Source: Nemophila menziesii
Taxonomy: Eukaryota; Streptophyta; Magnoliopsida; Boraginales; Hydrophyllaceae
Direction: 5' to 3'
NCBI GenBank assembly: GCA_029959085.1
Contig: JARWIR010000001.1
Span: 22,373,730-22,437,729, forward strand
DNA: 64,000 nt
Shown piece after piece: positions 10,700-22,462 of the stretch. Position 1 is the stretch's first letter. Each line of letters opens with the position of its first letter. The notes below the pieces were generated by a model. The model saw only the letters and a list, made by a program, of their open reading frames with translations. It was not told the origin of the DNA and made no database searches. Made by a program: the position numbers and the translations under genes.

Positions 10700-11620
10700 T
10701 AATATTTATATGATAATTATTTATTTTATATTTTTTAAAATTATATATTAATTTATTTTCTCCAATTGAATCTTTTTATTCTGTTTTTTCATTCTTTATT
10801 TAATAATTGTATAAAGAATTCAATTTCAATACTTTAAAATTCTATAAGTCTACAAAAATATAGATTAATCTCACCTAATTGAGATTGCCTTAACTAGTTG
10901 GTTTTAGTGTACGAATTTAACAAGAAAAAAAAGTTGATTTTTAAGTTTTCTTATATTTATATTTCTGTATACTCTATATATAAATATTGTATGATAACCT
11001 ATTTCTATTTTGGAACAAAAACAAAACCTATTTCTATAAATATTCTATTCTAGTTATTACATATTTTGAGAAATTAACTTATATGATTGTTGATTTAGTT
11101 AGTCTCGTGATAAAAAAAAAAAAAAAGGTATATATAAGTTGTACACACCATTAGGGGAGACGGTGAAAATGGTATATTGGTGCAGATATGTTTGATATTT
11201 GTGGATCGAATCAGGCTTAGGTGTAGAAATAAATAAAAATATATATCACACATAAAAGTAAAACTTATTAAGGGATAATTATCAAAAGAGGTTCTGAGAT
11301 GGAAGAAGAACCCCATGTATTGGAGAACCCTCCGGACTACTTATGGAACTATATCACTCGAGATAAGAGTGGTTGTACGGCACCTAGACTAGTGTTAGGG
11401 CCTTTTTAATTTTAGTTGTACTGTTTTGTCCAACTATCGGCTTTTAAAGCCTCATTTGTATGAAAAAAAAATTATCAATTAATTACGAATTTTTAAATTC
11501 AATTTTTTTTTTTAAAGGAGAAAAATCCTTCCTACTTAGTCATAATTTAAATAATTAATTTTTAATTAAACACTTTGTCATATTTACCTTCTTTTATTAC
11601 CTTTAATGTCATTTTAATAA
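10700..11620. other. AT-rich intergenic DNA
   Basis: No convincing gene. A short less AT-rich patch at 11285-11450 has no recognisable reading frame; the A-run after it could be a retroposon tail. 11470-11620 shares words with the far side of the inverted repeat at 13700-13795. Confidence 0.3.
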
Positions 11621-11913
11621 GGGTTAATGCCCAATAAACACCTGCCACCTTACACCCTTGCCCATAAAAGGCACCGTTTTTTTTAAAGAACAACGAGTAA
11701 TGGGAAACTTTCCATTACTCAAAGTTTGAGTAGTGGGAAGTTTCCCATTACTTAACGTTTGAGTAGTGGGAAGCTTCCCATAACTCAAACGACTCTTTTA
11801 TTGGAAAAAAAAATGAAAAAGCAAAAATATATGTGCCTTTTATGGGCAAAAAAATAATGGTTGGGGTGAGAGGGAATTAATTCTAATTTGAGGTGTTTCT
11901 TGGGTAATAATCC
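11621..11913. mobile_element. MITE of the 10110 family, 293 bp
   Basis: Ends: left 'GGGTTAATGCCCAATAAACA'; inverted right 'GGATTATTACCCAAGAAACA'. 'TTGCCCATAAAAGGCAC' lies subterminally on both sides. Flanks 'ttttaataa' (11612-11620) and 'ttttaatta' (11914-11922) form a 9-bp duplication with one mismatch. The middle has three inverted or direct 'agtttgagtagtgggaag'-type blocks. Non-coding. Confidence 0.75.
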
Positions 11914-11984
11914 TTTTAATTAATAATTATTTATTTTTTATTTTAATTATATAATATTCATAATATATTACTATTATTATTTTA

Positions 11985-13600
11985 TTATAAATTCTGGTCA
12001 CCACCACCTCATGCATATACCACTGACTATTACCACCATCTCATACATTCTCCACCGACCCCCACCCCCACCCCCACCGCCCCACAACCCCCACCACTCC
12101 CACCACCATCCACCCCGACCTACTACCAGCATCATCACCATTATTCTCCATCAACCACCACCTTCGCCTATAACCACCACCGACTAGTTCTGTCACCACC
12201 AATCACCACCAACTAATTCTTTCACACGCGCGCATCCGTAAAAAAAATTAAAAAAATTCATAACTAATTCTAAAAATATCGTAAAAATAAAGGTTTGCAT
12301 TTTTTAATTAATATTTACATCTATGAATTTTTTTGATTTTTTTTTAATCTAATGTATTTTTTGACAGTACAAGTTCATATCTACATCAGCGAATTTTTTT
12401 AATCTTTTTTTGATTCATTTATTTTTAAATTTCGATATTCAGTTTTATGTGTTCCTAAAATACACAACAATATATTTTATGTATTCCTGTAACACACAAA
12501 ATTATAAAATCAATCTAAAACATTCACTTCTTTAACAAAATTATCTTTTTTCTCTTTATTAATTGCATATACCTTATATTTACTTGTGTTTTACTATCTT
12601 GATGTATTATCTTTTTGTCCAACCTCTTTTTGTTATTTTGTGTGCCGATCTAATCGATAAAACAGACATTTATGTATTACAACAACACACATTATCATGT
12701 ATTCCCTTTAGTCATGCCCTTTTCAGTATGTGATTATGTATATCACATGAACACACAAACCGATCGGTTTGACTGGAAGAGAAAAAATGAATTTGTGTGT
12801 TAATGTAATACACAAATCACTGTTTTGTGTATTATAGCAACACACAAAATAACAAATAAGGGTTAGAAAAAAAGTTAATACATCAAGATAGTTAAGAACG
12901 AGTAAAAAATAGTGTATATTTGATTAATAAAGAGAAAACAACGATTTTGTTAAAGAAGAGAATGCTTTAGATTGATTTTACAATTTTGTGTGTTACAGGA
13001 ATATATAAATATATTTTTGTGTATTGTAGGAACATATATAACTGAATATTGAAATTTAAAAATAAAATAAAAGAAAAAAATCAAAAAAATCAGCTGATGT
13101 AGATATGAACTTTCCCCGTAAAAAATACAATTTTTTAATTTTTTTGATTCTGTTGGATTTAATTTTTTCTTAAATCATGGACGCGCGCGTGTTCTGGTAT
13201 TTAGAAAAATAAAATGGATTGTCGAAATTAATAAATAAATAAATTAATTAATTAATTTTAAAAAAATCAAAAAAAATTATAGACGTAAATATTAGTTTGT
13301 CTCGTCCAAAAATGCAAATTTTTTATTTTTACGATTTTTTAGAATTAGTTATGAATTTTTATTAAAATAATTCACAATCGCGCGTGTGTGATGGAATTAG
13401 TTTGTGGTGATTGGTGGTGACGGAACTAGTCGGTGGTGGTTATGGGCGAAGGTGGTGGTTGGCGGAGAATGGTGGTGGTGATGGTGGTATGTGGGGGTAG
13501 GGGTGGGGGTGGTGGGGTGGTTGTGGAGGTGGTGGTGGGGGTGGGGGTGGTTGTGGTGGTGAGGGTGGTTGTGGTGAAGAAAATAAATAGGTAGATATTA
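11985..13600. repeat. Giant inverted repeat (foldback element)
   Basis: Two arms of roughly 700-780 bp face each other around ~12715. The outer arms are ACC-rich on the left (12000-12215) and GGT-rich on the right (13395-13580). Inside lie 'cacacgcgcgc', 'cataactaattctaaaaat', 'atatttacatctatgaa' and words around 'acacacaaaattata', each found inverted on the other side. Arms may extend to ~11470 and ~13795, with the 11621 MITE nested in the left arm. Frames of repeated Thr/Pro are low-complexity artefacts. A transcript across it would form a long hairpin. Confidence 0.75.
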
Positions 13601-13640
13601 TATAATAAATGGTGAAAATGGTAAGAATTAATGATATATA

Positions 13641-14640
13641 TAATTAAAGTAATAATTAATAGGCTTATGAGTATTTTTGTAATCTTCAAACTTTTTGTTA
13701 TTAAGTGGGAATTAACTTAAAGTTGTAGTTAATTAGGAATAATTTCACTTTCCGTAATTAATTAGGTGTTGCCCAATTGATTAAACTTGATAATACTTTA
13801 AGCCGAGATTTATATCTTAGTTAATAATTATAATTTATATGTATAGATTTAAAATATTTAGAAAATATTAATTATATAAAAGTAGTATATTTAAACTTAA
13901 ATATGGGTTTTTGTTATATAATATATATTTACCGTACATGTTACGTCAACTGAGAGAATTCTTACAGGTTGAAAATTTGTAAAATACATTTACGGTCGAC
14001 TATTTTGTTAAAATAATTAAGTGGATATTATCTATTTTATTAATTAAAATTATGATAAAAAATTAGAATAATACAGAGTTGATAAGTACTTTTACCTCAA
14101 CAAAGATTGGAAAAAATAAATTTAAGATAAATAAATTTATACACCAGGGGCATTAAATTTAGTTTTCGCCTAGGGTCTTAAAAAATAGGTTCAGCCCTTA
14201 ATATCGCTTCTAGGTATGTCTTACGGAATATGAAAATCCAAAACCATAATAAGCAAAAAAACCAACAGAAACGGTATTGTAGAAACTCATCGAATTTTAA
14301 TATAAAGACATTATCTTCATGTTTTTTTTTTCTTAAATTTGACTACAAATATATATACTTGTAACTCATGACAAAAGTTACCAAAAGTAGAATTGTAATT
14401 TTTTAAATTAATTTGTCGATATAAAATTAATTTAGTTACATAAATAATAAATATGTAATCAACACAATGTATATAATTACTATTTAATTCAATATATAAA
14501 CTCAAACTTATAATTACTCCATTGATATTGGCATTTGAAGACTCTACTTTAACAAGTAACATTTTTTTTTTTGCATAATATATCATAAGTAACAATTGTA
14601 ATAATGAGTAATATGCATACAATTTATTTATCATGAATCA
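13641..14640. other. AT-rich intergenic DNA
   Basis: No protein signal, no tandem array. The frames present are short and low-complexity. Confidence 0.3.
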
Positions 14641-17020
14641 AAACACATTTACAATATGTTGACTGACACCTAAACCGACATTATTCAGCAACTTGCAGAT
14701 GAACAATGGAGCAAACACTTTGAGAGAGCATTGGCAGAATATCATCCTTAATCTCCAAGCTTTTACAAAATTGTTGCTTCCAGAGTCCCCTGAAAATCAG
14801 TTAATGAGATAAATAAATATTACCAGACATTGATTGACATTATTTAAAGATCGAGGTTGATTGTATTCCCATCCCAAACTACAAAAATTGTGATTGGAAG
14901 GATACTAAAGAACAAAAACTATTGGAGATTATCAAAAGACTTTGATAGGATTTATTCCATCATTGTCACGCTTCTCTTTTGTTACGTCTCCTTTACAGGC
15001 TTATGGGTAGAGTTTGTGGTGAGGAGGAATGCTTATCTCCATAATCCATCGTGCCCCCGCGTGGATTTTATGAATTAATCTTCACCACCTATCTAATCCC
15101 CTTATTATCACCCTAAAAGTCCCGTGTTTAGTGTGGTAATGTGCAAGCACCCTTAAACCCACACTCCATTGACAACCCTAATTAACATGTCTACATGAAA
15201 AATTCAATTAAATACACTCAAATAATAAATGATCTTTTGTTGGGGTACTCTCAACTTCACATATGTTTCCACTTTCCAATTATGGTCAGATTTACGATGA
15301 ATAGAAGTTGCTAACTCCATAAAAAGAGTGTGTAACTATACTTTGAGGACATGAATTCTAATTTCAAAAGCTAATGCATATAATTAAATTGATGATATAG
15401 CTGCATTTACTCGAGATTTAATAGACATTTTGATTTGGAATTTATTCTCCGAGGCTTTCTAATTTGGGTTCTCTTTTTCTTAATCAATATAAATATTCTT
15501 TCTAGCAAAGCAATGCTAAGTTAAAGTCGTGTTCTTTAGATTTCTAACCACTAAAGAAAGTACCTTAGAAAAACATTTTCCACTCGAACATTATCATGCC
15601 CCATTTTATGATCCTCAGACTTGTGAACAAGATAATCATAGGTTTAAAATATAATTACTTGTGTTTCAAATTCACTTAAGCAAATGATCTCCCTATTTAA
15701 TTATTACTTAAACCCCCTAACTCCACTTATGAAGTCTACCACTAATTTAATACTATACATGTCATATAATTTAAAAGAAGGGGTAAAACTTACCAAATTG
15801 GTTGTGAAGAATGTCCTCATTGTTGAAATGACATGGCCAACGATCTTTTTCCTATGAAGTAAATAAATAATTATGAAATACATGAATACTAAATGAATAT
15901 TAGAAATAACAAATTAAGAAATTGAGTACTAATATAATCTGATAGTGTGTATACATCATTCACTCGGTGTCAATCGTTGTTCTTTTTCTTTCAGTTTGTG
16001 TTGATTACTTTTTCAAGGATATTTCCAAATTAATGATATATTTATAGTTAATAATCTTATATTTCTGGTATATCATACATACTATATGTGAGCATAACAT
16101 CTGAAATACACTTAGACACCCATGTTACGGAGGAATGAGAATGGGATCTTCGATATGATACGGTTTAGTATGGCTATTTGACAACTTCAAATATACTTTT
16201 ACAAAATAGAATTGTCATTATATAATTATAAATATACAAAAAAAAACAAATTACTCAATTACGTGAAATTCAAATAATTAACTTTTTAGGTAATAAAAAG
16301 ACATTAAAAAATATTATTTTTTACATTAATCCTTTCTTTCTAATTTTCCATATTGGATCCCAAATGTATTAAGAAATTACAGGTAATGTGTCGGCGCATT
16401 GAAGATTGGCCATAAGATATTTAATACCTAAAAACTTTTTTGACAATCTAATTCGAGAATCAGTTTATATTAGAGACGAATTTCTTTGATTCGTGATTCA
16501 CCAATATTTTGAAGAATCGGTGCACAAAATTTTGCATTTGCATAAATAATATGTATTCTCACTTATGATACTTAAGGAGTACACAACAATATAATTAGAC
16601 AAAAATATACTTGAAATGTGCAGATGGTAGTTAAAACATGAAATTAAGTGGAAAAAAATAACGTCAAACCAATTACCATCTAGATCTCCACTGAGAACTC
16701 TAGATCTATCATGAAAGATCTATGGAAATCGTATACCATTGGGTTATTCTATAATATTTTACTAGATCTACCAATATATCTGATTCAGAAGCTCTCTTTG
16801 TAAGAGAAACTGAGAGAAAGCCTATTTATTTCTTAAAATGTCAATCTATTTCTTAAAACCCTTAGCACATATTTAACAAGCATAATATATTTGAGTTGTT
16901 TATGAGATTACTTTACCTTGAATTGTTATAAGCATAACATCTCATCCGTTTTACGGTGGTGAACAACGTCTGGAGGAAACTTGGATGGTGAAGATATAGA
17001 GAATTTGTAGAGAGGGCTTA
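14640..17020 (-). other. Possible small spliced transcript of unknown function
   Basis: Reading leftwards: a TATA-like 'ctataa' near 17020; a CT-rich leader; a short ATG frame ending at a good donor near 16917 ('CAAG|GTAAAG'); an internal exon at about 15796-15849 bounded by 'CATAG|' and '|GTAAGT'; and an acceptor 'TTTTCAG|' near 14790 followed by ~100 bp. Joining these gives only a few tens of codons whichever frame is taken, so it could be non-coding RNA, a gene remnant or chance. I recognise no family. Confidence 0.2.
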
Positions 17021-18193
17021 TAGAATAAAGATAGAGTTATATTAAAATTAATTAAAGGAAGTGAAGTGTATCTAATGAGGGTATATGTAAAAGTTGTTGA
17101 GAGGGACGAGGCAATAAATGGTATGGGGAAGTACAAGAAAATTTGAGTCTCAGAATAATTTTTAATTTTTTTATTGGGTTTAGACGGTGAAAGTAGGCAT
17201 AGTGGAGTCCAGTTGTATTTTGTAGAATGATTTTTAATATTTTTATTTAGTTCAGGCGGTGAAAGTAGGCATAGTGGAGTCCAGTTGTATTTTGATTTAT
17301 TTATTTATTTCATTATCGAAGTGTAATGTATTAACTTAACAAGGTTTTTTGTTATACCATATTCACCATGTAATTGGACTGTTGTCCCATTGATTTTTAA
17401 GATTGAATGTATATGTGTGATGTAGTTGTTTCGATAAAAAAAAAAGAATAACATCATGATCTATGTCTTACAATATATTGTGAAGAACAATAGTAATATA
17501 ATTTCATGTGAATGAGTATATAATCTTACACAAGTAGAATTTAGTATTGGGTGTATGCTGATAAAAAATAGGCTTGACAAAAGTTCAAGAACTTATCTAT
17601 CCAATAATTCTTATGAGGTGGATTATTTTCATTTCAGTAAACTTGAATTAACAAATATAGGAAAGAAAATTCCTTATGGTCAATCATAATGTGTGCATGC
17701 ATCCCTTGTTTTTTTGACAATGATCATATTTTAACAAGAAATTCCTAAGATTCCTATAAATTCGATCTAGGCCAAGAATCAAAACCCTATATGCATATAA
17801 TCTATGAAAACAGAGGAACTCCATAGATTTTTTCTTTTTCACCTCCACTCGAGGTCTTGAGATATCTGCCCATCCACATTGTATTATGTTATTTGGTGGC
17901 TCCCATCCCCAACATGATCATTTCCCTTCAAGCACACATTGAAGAACCGTTTCACCATATGTAACTTGGTTTAATATATGTTTGGTATAAAAATTGCTAC
18001 TTGAAATATGAATTTATTGTGTGGTTTGCTTTTCTTTATAGAATATTCACTAAATATAGACTCTAGGCTTGAGACACAATTTCGAACCCACGATAATTTT
18101 TTCTATCTTGGTTGTGAAATTAGAGATTATTTGTTCTTTTAGTGTAGTTATATGAGTTGGATTTGGAGGTTGGTACCTCATATACTAGAATTT
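17021..18193. other. Intergenic DNA with a short local duplication
   Basis: A block around 'cggtgaaagtaggcatagtg' is present twice, at about 17186 and 17258, with an interval of 72 bp. Nothing else was recognised. Confidence 0.4.
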
Positions 18194-19323
18194 GAGGATA
18201 CATTTGTTACCCCCTGTACTATGGGCCGTTTGACAACTTACGCCCCACAATTTTTTTGGTACTGGTTACCCCCCATTGTTAGTTTTCAAGACTAAAAAAT
18301 CGTCGTTATTTGGTCACATGCTGGTCATGTGCACGGTTTTCGTGACATTTTACCCCTTGCACTAAGTTTTCGTGAAATTTTACCCCCTGTACTAAGTGTC
18401 TTCTTTGTAGTTAGTTATTATTCTAGTCTAAGTGGATATCATGCACTTTCAGATCCCAATATTTGATCTACCATCAAGCCTACCTCCAAAAATATAATAT
18501 GATTACAATCGAATATTGGACTTGTGACTATGAGGTCATATCGTTATATCTATTATCAAAAAAGAGAGTTGGAAACGATGGTACAAGAACTCTTGCAAAC
18601 TAGGGTAATACGACTGAGTAATAGTCTATTCTCATCCACACTTTTGTCGGCAAAAAAAGTAGATAGAGTTTAGCGTTGTTGTGTTGATAATTGAACTCTT
18701 AAAAACTAACTGCAAATAATAGATATCCTATTCCGATAATAGATGAATTATTGGACGAGTTTCATGGAACGCAATTCTATTCCAAATTGGTTTAGGTATC
18801 ATCAAATTCTTGTATATGAAAATGATATTACTAAAACACTATTTAGAATGCATGAAGGTCATTATGAGTTTTTAGTGATGCTTTTTGATCTGTCTAATGC
18901 ACCTGAAACCATTTAATGTCTCATAAGTGATCTATTACGTCCTCGTCTCATAAGATTTATTTTCCACCTCCGCATCCCATATCCCACACTCTTGAGACTC
19001 CAATAAACCATGTTTGTTTAAATTGTAAGTTGTTGGTAATCTATCTTTTGCTAGCCTCCAAAGAAACACCCAATTTTTCAAGAACACTTTAGCTGCCAAA
19101 TCAAGGGGGTAAAATGGGGGTAAAATGTCACGAAAACTTAGTGCAGGGGGTAAAATGTCACGAAAATTTGCCCACCTGACCAGCACGTGACCAACTAATG
19201 GCGATTTGACGATTTCCGTTAACAGGGGAACGAGTCACAAAAACTAACAATAGGAAGTAACCAGTACAAAGAAAAAAAATGAGAGATGAGTTGTCAAATA
19301 ACCTATAGTAAGTATGTACTCTC
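18194..19323. mobile_element. Mutator-like composite element, copy 2
   Basis: Same organisation as 8708-9863: long terminal inverted repeats rich in 'taccccctgtacta' blocks, a decayed Ty3/gypsy RT fragment on plus at 18410-18935, and a zf-RVT-like LINE fragment on minus at 18945-19110 ('WRLAKDRLPTTYNLNK'). Ends are 'GAGGATAC' and, inverted, 'GAGAGTAC'. Flanks 'actagaattt' (18184-18193) and 'aaaagaattt' (19324-19333) match in 8 of 10 positions, fitting a 9-10 bp Mutator-like duplication. Not autonomous. Confidence 0.75.
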
Positions 19324-19679
19324 AAAAGAATTTGATAAAAAAAACAATCTCAAACATTCTATATTTAAATAGAATGAGTTTTTTTTGTCAAACTATTTAA
19401 ATAGAATGACCGATATATGTGATAACATGAATTGTACAAAATTATTGGAGATGTTGGTGAGTTTCTATCTATCATCGTTAAATCATTTTCTTAACGTGTT
19501 TTAATATCATATTTACAAGAAACTCAGTTTTTGTACTTATTTCATCGATTCATTGACGGAGGAAGTGATGGTTGTTTTATACATTAATTTTAGAATATAA
19601 AAGAAAATATAAATACTAGGTTCAGTACTGAATTCTGTTCTATGTGACGCCTATTTAGTAGATTATGTGCTTAAATCTT
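19324..19679. other. AT-rich spacer
   Basis: No gene or repeat recognised. The 'aaatagaatga' word occurs twice (19367, 19398). Confidence 0.3.
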
Positions 19680-21318
19680 TTTTTTTTGGAGAAAATAACT
19701 CATATCCAAAAAGATTTAAGAAGGTAATCGATCCCGAGTCTTGAGAACTGGGATACCAAGTGATGCCCCTCTTTCGCTCCGGTTTTCTACGTAGCTTTAC
19801 GCACGGCAAGGACCGTCATTCGGTTAAATCGATGCAACAAATGTCTGAAGTCCATGTTTCCATGCTCTTCCGCTATCTGTTTAAACTGTTTAACGAACTA
19901 CTTGACATTCCACCACGCAGTTGGCAGTGACTAAATATCTTGATTAATATCAAGGTTATCCTAGCATATGATGGTTTTCTTTCTAGTCTCCTGTCGACAC
20001 ATTTTTGCGGCTTCAAGAACCGCAATCGCTTCTCCTTCACCTGCTGAGTCCACCCAAATTGTTTTCGAGAAGATTATAATGTTGCCTGATTGTGTGTCTC
20101 ATTTTATAATTCCAATTCCACTGTGTTCCGTTTTATTTTCAAATGATGCATCACAAGTAAAGATCGTATGGGTACCATTCAGCTATTTGGTGTCCATGGG
20201 TTTGATGTGTTCCTGGGTTAGGACCCTGAAGATTATGGTTGTAAATGAACCAAGCCGCTCACGAGACTCGAGATCGTTCATTAAACTAAACGAGCCAAGC
20301 TCGAGACAAAAAACGAGCTCGTTTGTTAAACAAACCGAGCTGAGCCTGCTCGTGAGCTTTTCATTAAAGCTCGTGAAATAAAAAAATTATAAATATCTAC
20401 TAAATATTTTTTCCCCAATATTTGACAGTTTAAAAATTTAAAACTAATTAATATATTCAAAAACCTACCTTATCCAATTTATAAAAGACCATTCAAAATT
20501 TAACAATCCAAAGAGATGATATGTGATTGTATGTAATAATAGTTTAATTATTCTAATTGAAAATCGATATAATTAAAAGGTTTGCAACAATCTATCTTAT
20601 AATCAATCCAAATAAGTTTGAGATAAGAAAAGATTTTTCGAGCTTTAAATAAATTTAAACGGGCTTTTGAGCTCGAGCTCGAAACACTTTAAACGAGCTT
20701 TCGAGCTCGAGCTCAAGCTTTGTTATATTCTCACGAACCAAGCTCGAACACTAACTTCAAATTTCAGCTCGAGCTCAAGTTTGACTCGTTTAGATCTATA
20801 AATAAATAAACAAGCTTGTACATCTACTATTCGGCTCGCCTTGCTCCTTTACAGCCCTACTGAAGATGAAGTTGGAAGCCCATCCCATTTGTTTCCAAAC
20901 AAATTAGTCATAGCTACATGAACAGTTTTAAAAACATTTTATTTCTCAAGTTGTGAGTTCTCGTGGATTTATTTTATTTTTTGTTTCCAAATATTCCATA
21001 TAGTTAACATTATATATGCAATGACCCTACTTTTGTTCCACTGAACAGGATCGGCCCCTTCATATATCTTTGTGAGCCATTCCCCGATGTTATCTAGTAA
21101 GTTGTCCATGATTCGGATTTGTAGTGACGATCCAGCCCAAACCTGTTTATAGAAATAGCAAGATAAAAGTAGATGTGTGGTCGTTTCAGTTTTTTCTTCA
21201 CACCAATAACACCATTTTTCAGTGTTGCAATGTCGCATAATCTTTTGGTTGCTTGTTCATTTCTTAGATGTTTTAGTTGGACTTTATACATGGAGAGATT
21301 GTATATTACAATGCACTT
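19680..21318 (-). mobile_element. 5'-truncated L1-like LINE, zf-RVT plus RNase H, interrupted by a hAT
   Basis: On the minus strand, 20969-21300 encodes the zf-RVT region ('CYWCEEKTETTTHLLLSC', 'WNIWKQK'). After the nested hAT, 20226 down to ~19900 encodes an RNase H-like RVT_3 domain ('FTCDASF', 'SGIGII', 'EAIAVLEAA'). A T-run at 19679-19688 is the poly(A) tail of the minus-strand copy. Several stops and at least one frameshift make it dead. Removing the hAT and one duplication restores continuity of the LINE sequence. Confidence 0.75.
20235..20859. mobile_element. Non-autonomous hAT element, 8-bp duplication 'ctgaagat'
   Basis: A perfect 8-bp target duplication (20227-20234 and 20860-20867) flanks it inside the LINE. 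Ends: left 'TATGGTTGTAAATGAACC'; inverted right 'TAGGGCTGTAAAGGAGCAAG'. Both subterminal regions carry many 'cgagctcg' words in both orientations (20265-20365, 20636-20770), which may be transposase-binding repeats. The middle is AT-rich with no transposase. The terminus recurs at 63982. Confidence 0.85.
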
Positions 21319-21489
21319 ATATAGTGACGAAATCATTCGCGACTACATGCAAGTCGTTACTAAAAGTATGTCTTTAGTGACAAAATTAAATTACCGACAA
21401 CTTAAGTTGTTGTCTGCCTCAATTGTCATTCGCGACCAAAAGATGGATTTTTTATTAAATGTAATATTTATTAGTTTAGTTAAGGTAGA
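21319..21489. other. Short stretch with 'agtgacgaaat'-type words
   Basis: 'gtgacgaaatcattcgcgac', 'gtcgttac' and 'agtgacaaaat' resemble subterminal repeats of CACTA elements like the one at 51522, but no terminus was found. Probably a remnant. Confidence 0.25.
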
Positions 21490-21909
21490 TGTTCTAGATG
21501 CCTGAATAGGGGGTCGAATGCCTTTGTATCTTGATTAATGTGAACAAATCAATTCACCCTTATCACATTATGTCAAAAAAAAAATAGTCATCTAGGAGGA
21601 TTACCCACAAGAATCAAACATTCCATTATCATACCTCTTATTGCATTTACCATTATTCATCTTTTGACTTAATTATTTATATTAATTGCATCTTAGTCCT
21701 TGTAGTAAGAAAACCAACAAACATATCTTATTTCATATTTGTACTGCAACTTTACACTTTTGTACAAGCTGAGCATATCTACTACATCACAAGTTGTCCC
21801 AGAGGAAAGATAGCTCTATTCTTATCACATTTTTACTTTGTGATAACCCGTACGATTGCGGGGAGTCCTAGTTTCATTAGTGTTAGTCTTACATTATATT
21901 TATATCACA
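21490..21909 (+). repeat. Athila-like LTR fragment D (3' part)
   Basis: 21586-21909 is similar to the 3' third of the LTR at 28010-29390: 'aggattacccacaagaat' then 'attgcatcttag', 'aaaccaacaaacat', and an ending 'tatatcaca'. The 5' part is missing or unrecognisable. Confidence 0.6.
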
Positions 21910-22462
21910 CCCAAAATGCCAAAAGGAGTCCATCCCAATAATTCAACTCTATAAATCCCTTTACCTTTCCAATTTTATCTAGTCCTTACCCACCTTTTTG
22001 TGTTGATTCTTTTCTCATCTTCCTCACAATATGTGTGTCCTCCTTCTTCGCGTCATCTCCCAAGACCTCTCACTCAAAATTACAGCATAGGTAAATTTTG
22101 AGTTGGAAAAAGTGTTAGGAAGATGTGTTTCTATGTGGGTAAAATGGTATTGTATTTGGGTGAGAAAGGTTCAAGAATTTTGAAAAAGGTTTGGAAAATT
22201 TTTGGAATGGAATCTTTGTTTCCAGGCGTTTTGGAATGAATTGGGTGTTTGATTTTTGTTTGGAATGATGTAAGGATGATCTTGTCTATGAATTTTTGGT
22301 GTTTTGGTGGTGTTTGGATGTGAGGTGAAGGTTTGGGTTGATATTTAATGGAGTTTGGGTGGCTGGGGAAGAAGAAAGAGGCTAGGTTTTGATGGTAATA
22401 TGTAAAGAAAGAACACTTAACCTCTTTCGTTGACTTTTCTCACGATACTCGTGCATTGTACC
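21910..22462. other. Spacer between LTR fragments
   Basis: No reading frame of note. 'ctctataaatccc' at ~21950 looks like a TATA box and is followed by a pyrimidine-rich stretch, but no gene follows that I can recognise. 22120-22330 is G/T-rich. Confidence 0.25.

Noticed and set aside
13426..13689. Thr/Pro-rich minus frame
   Set aside because: Low-complexity translation of the GGT-rich arm of the giant inverted repeat.
16951..17136. 61-codon minus frame
   Set aside because: Overlaps the putative promoter and leader of the possible transcript, with Thr/Leu/Ile-rich low-information composition.
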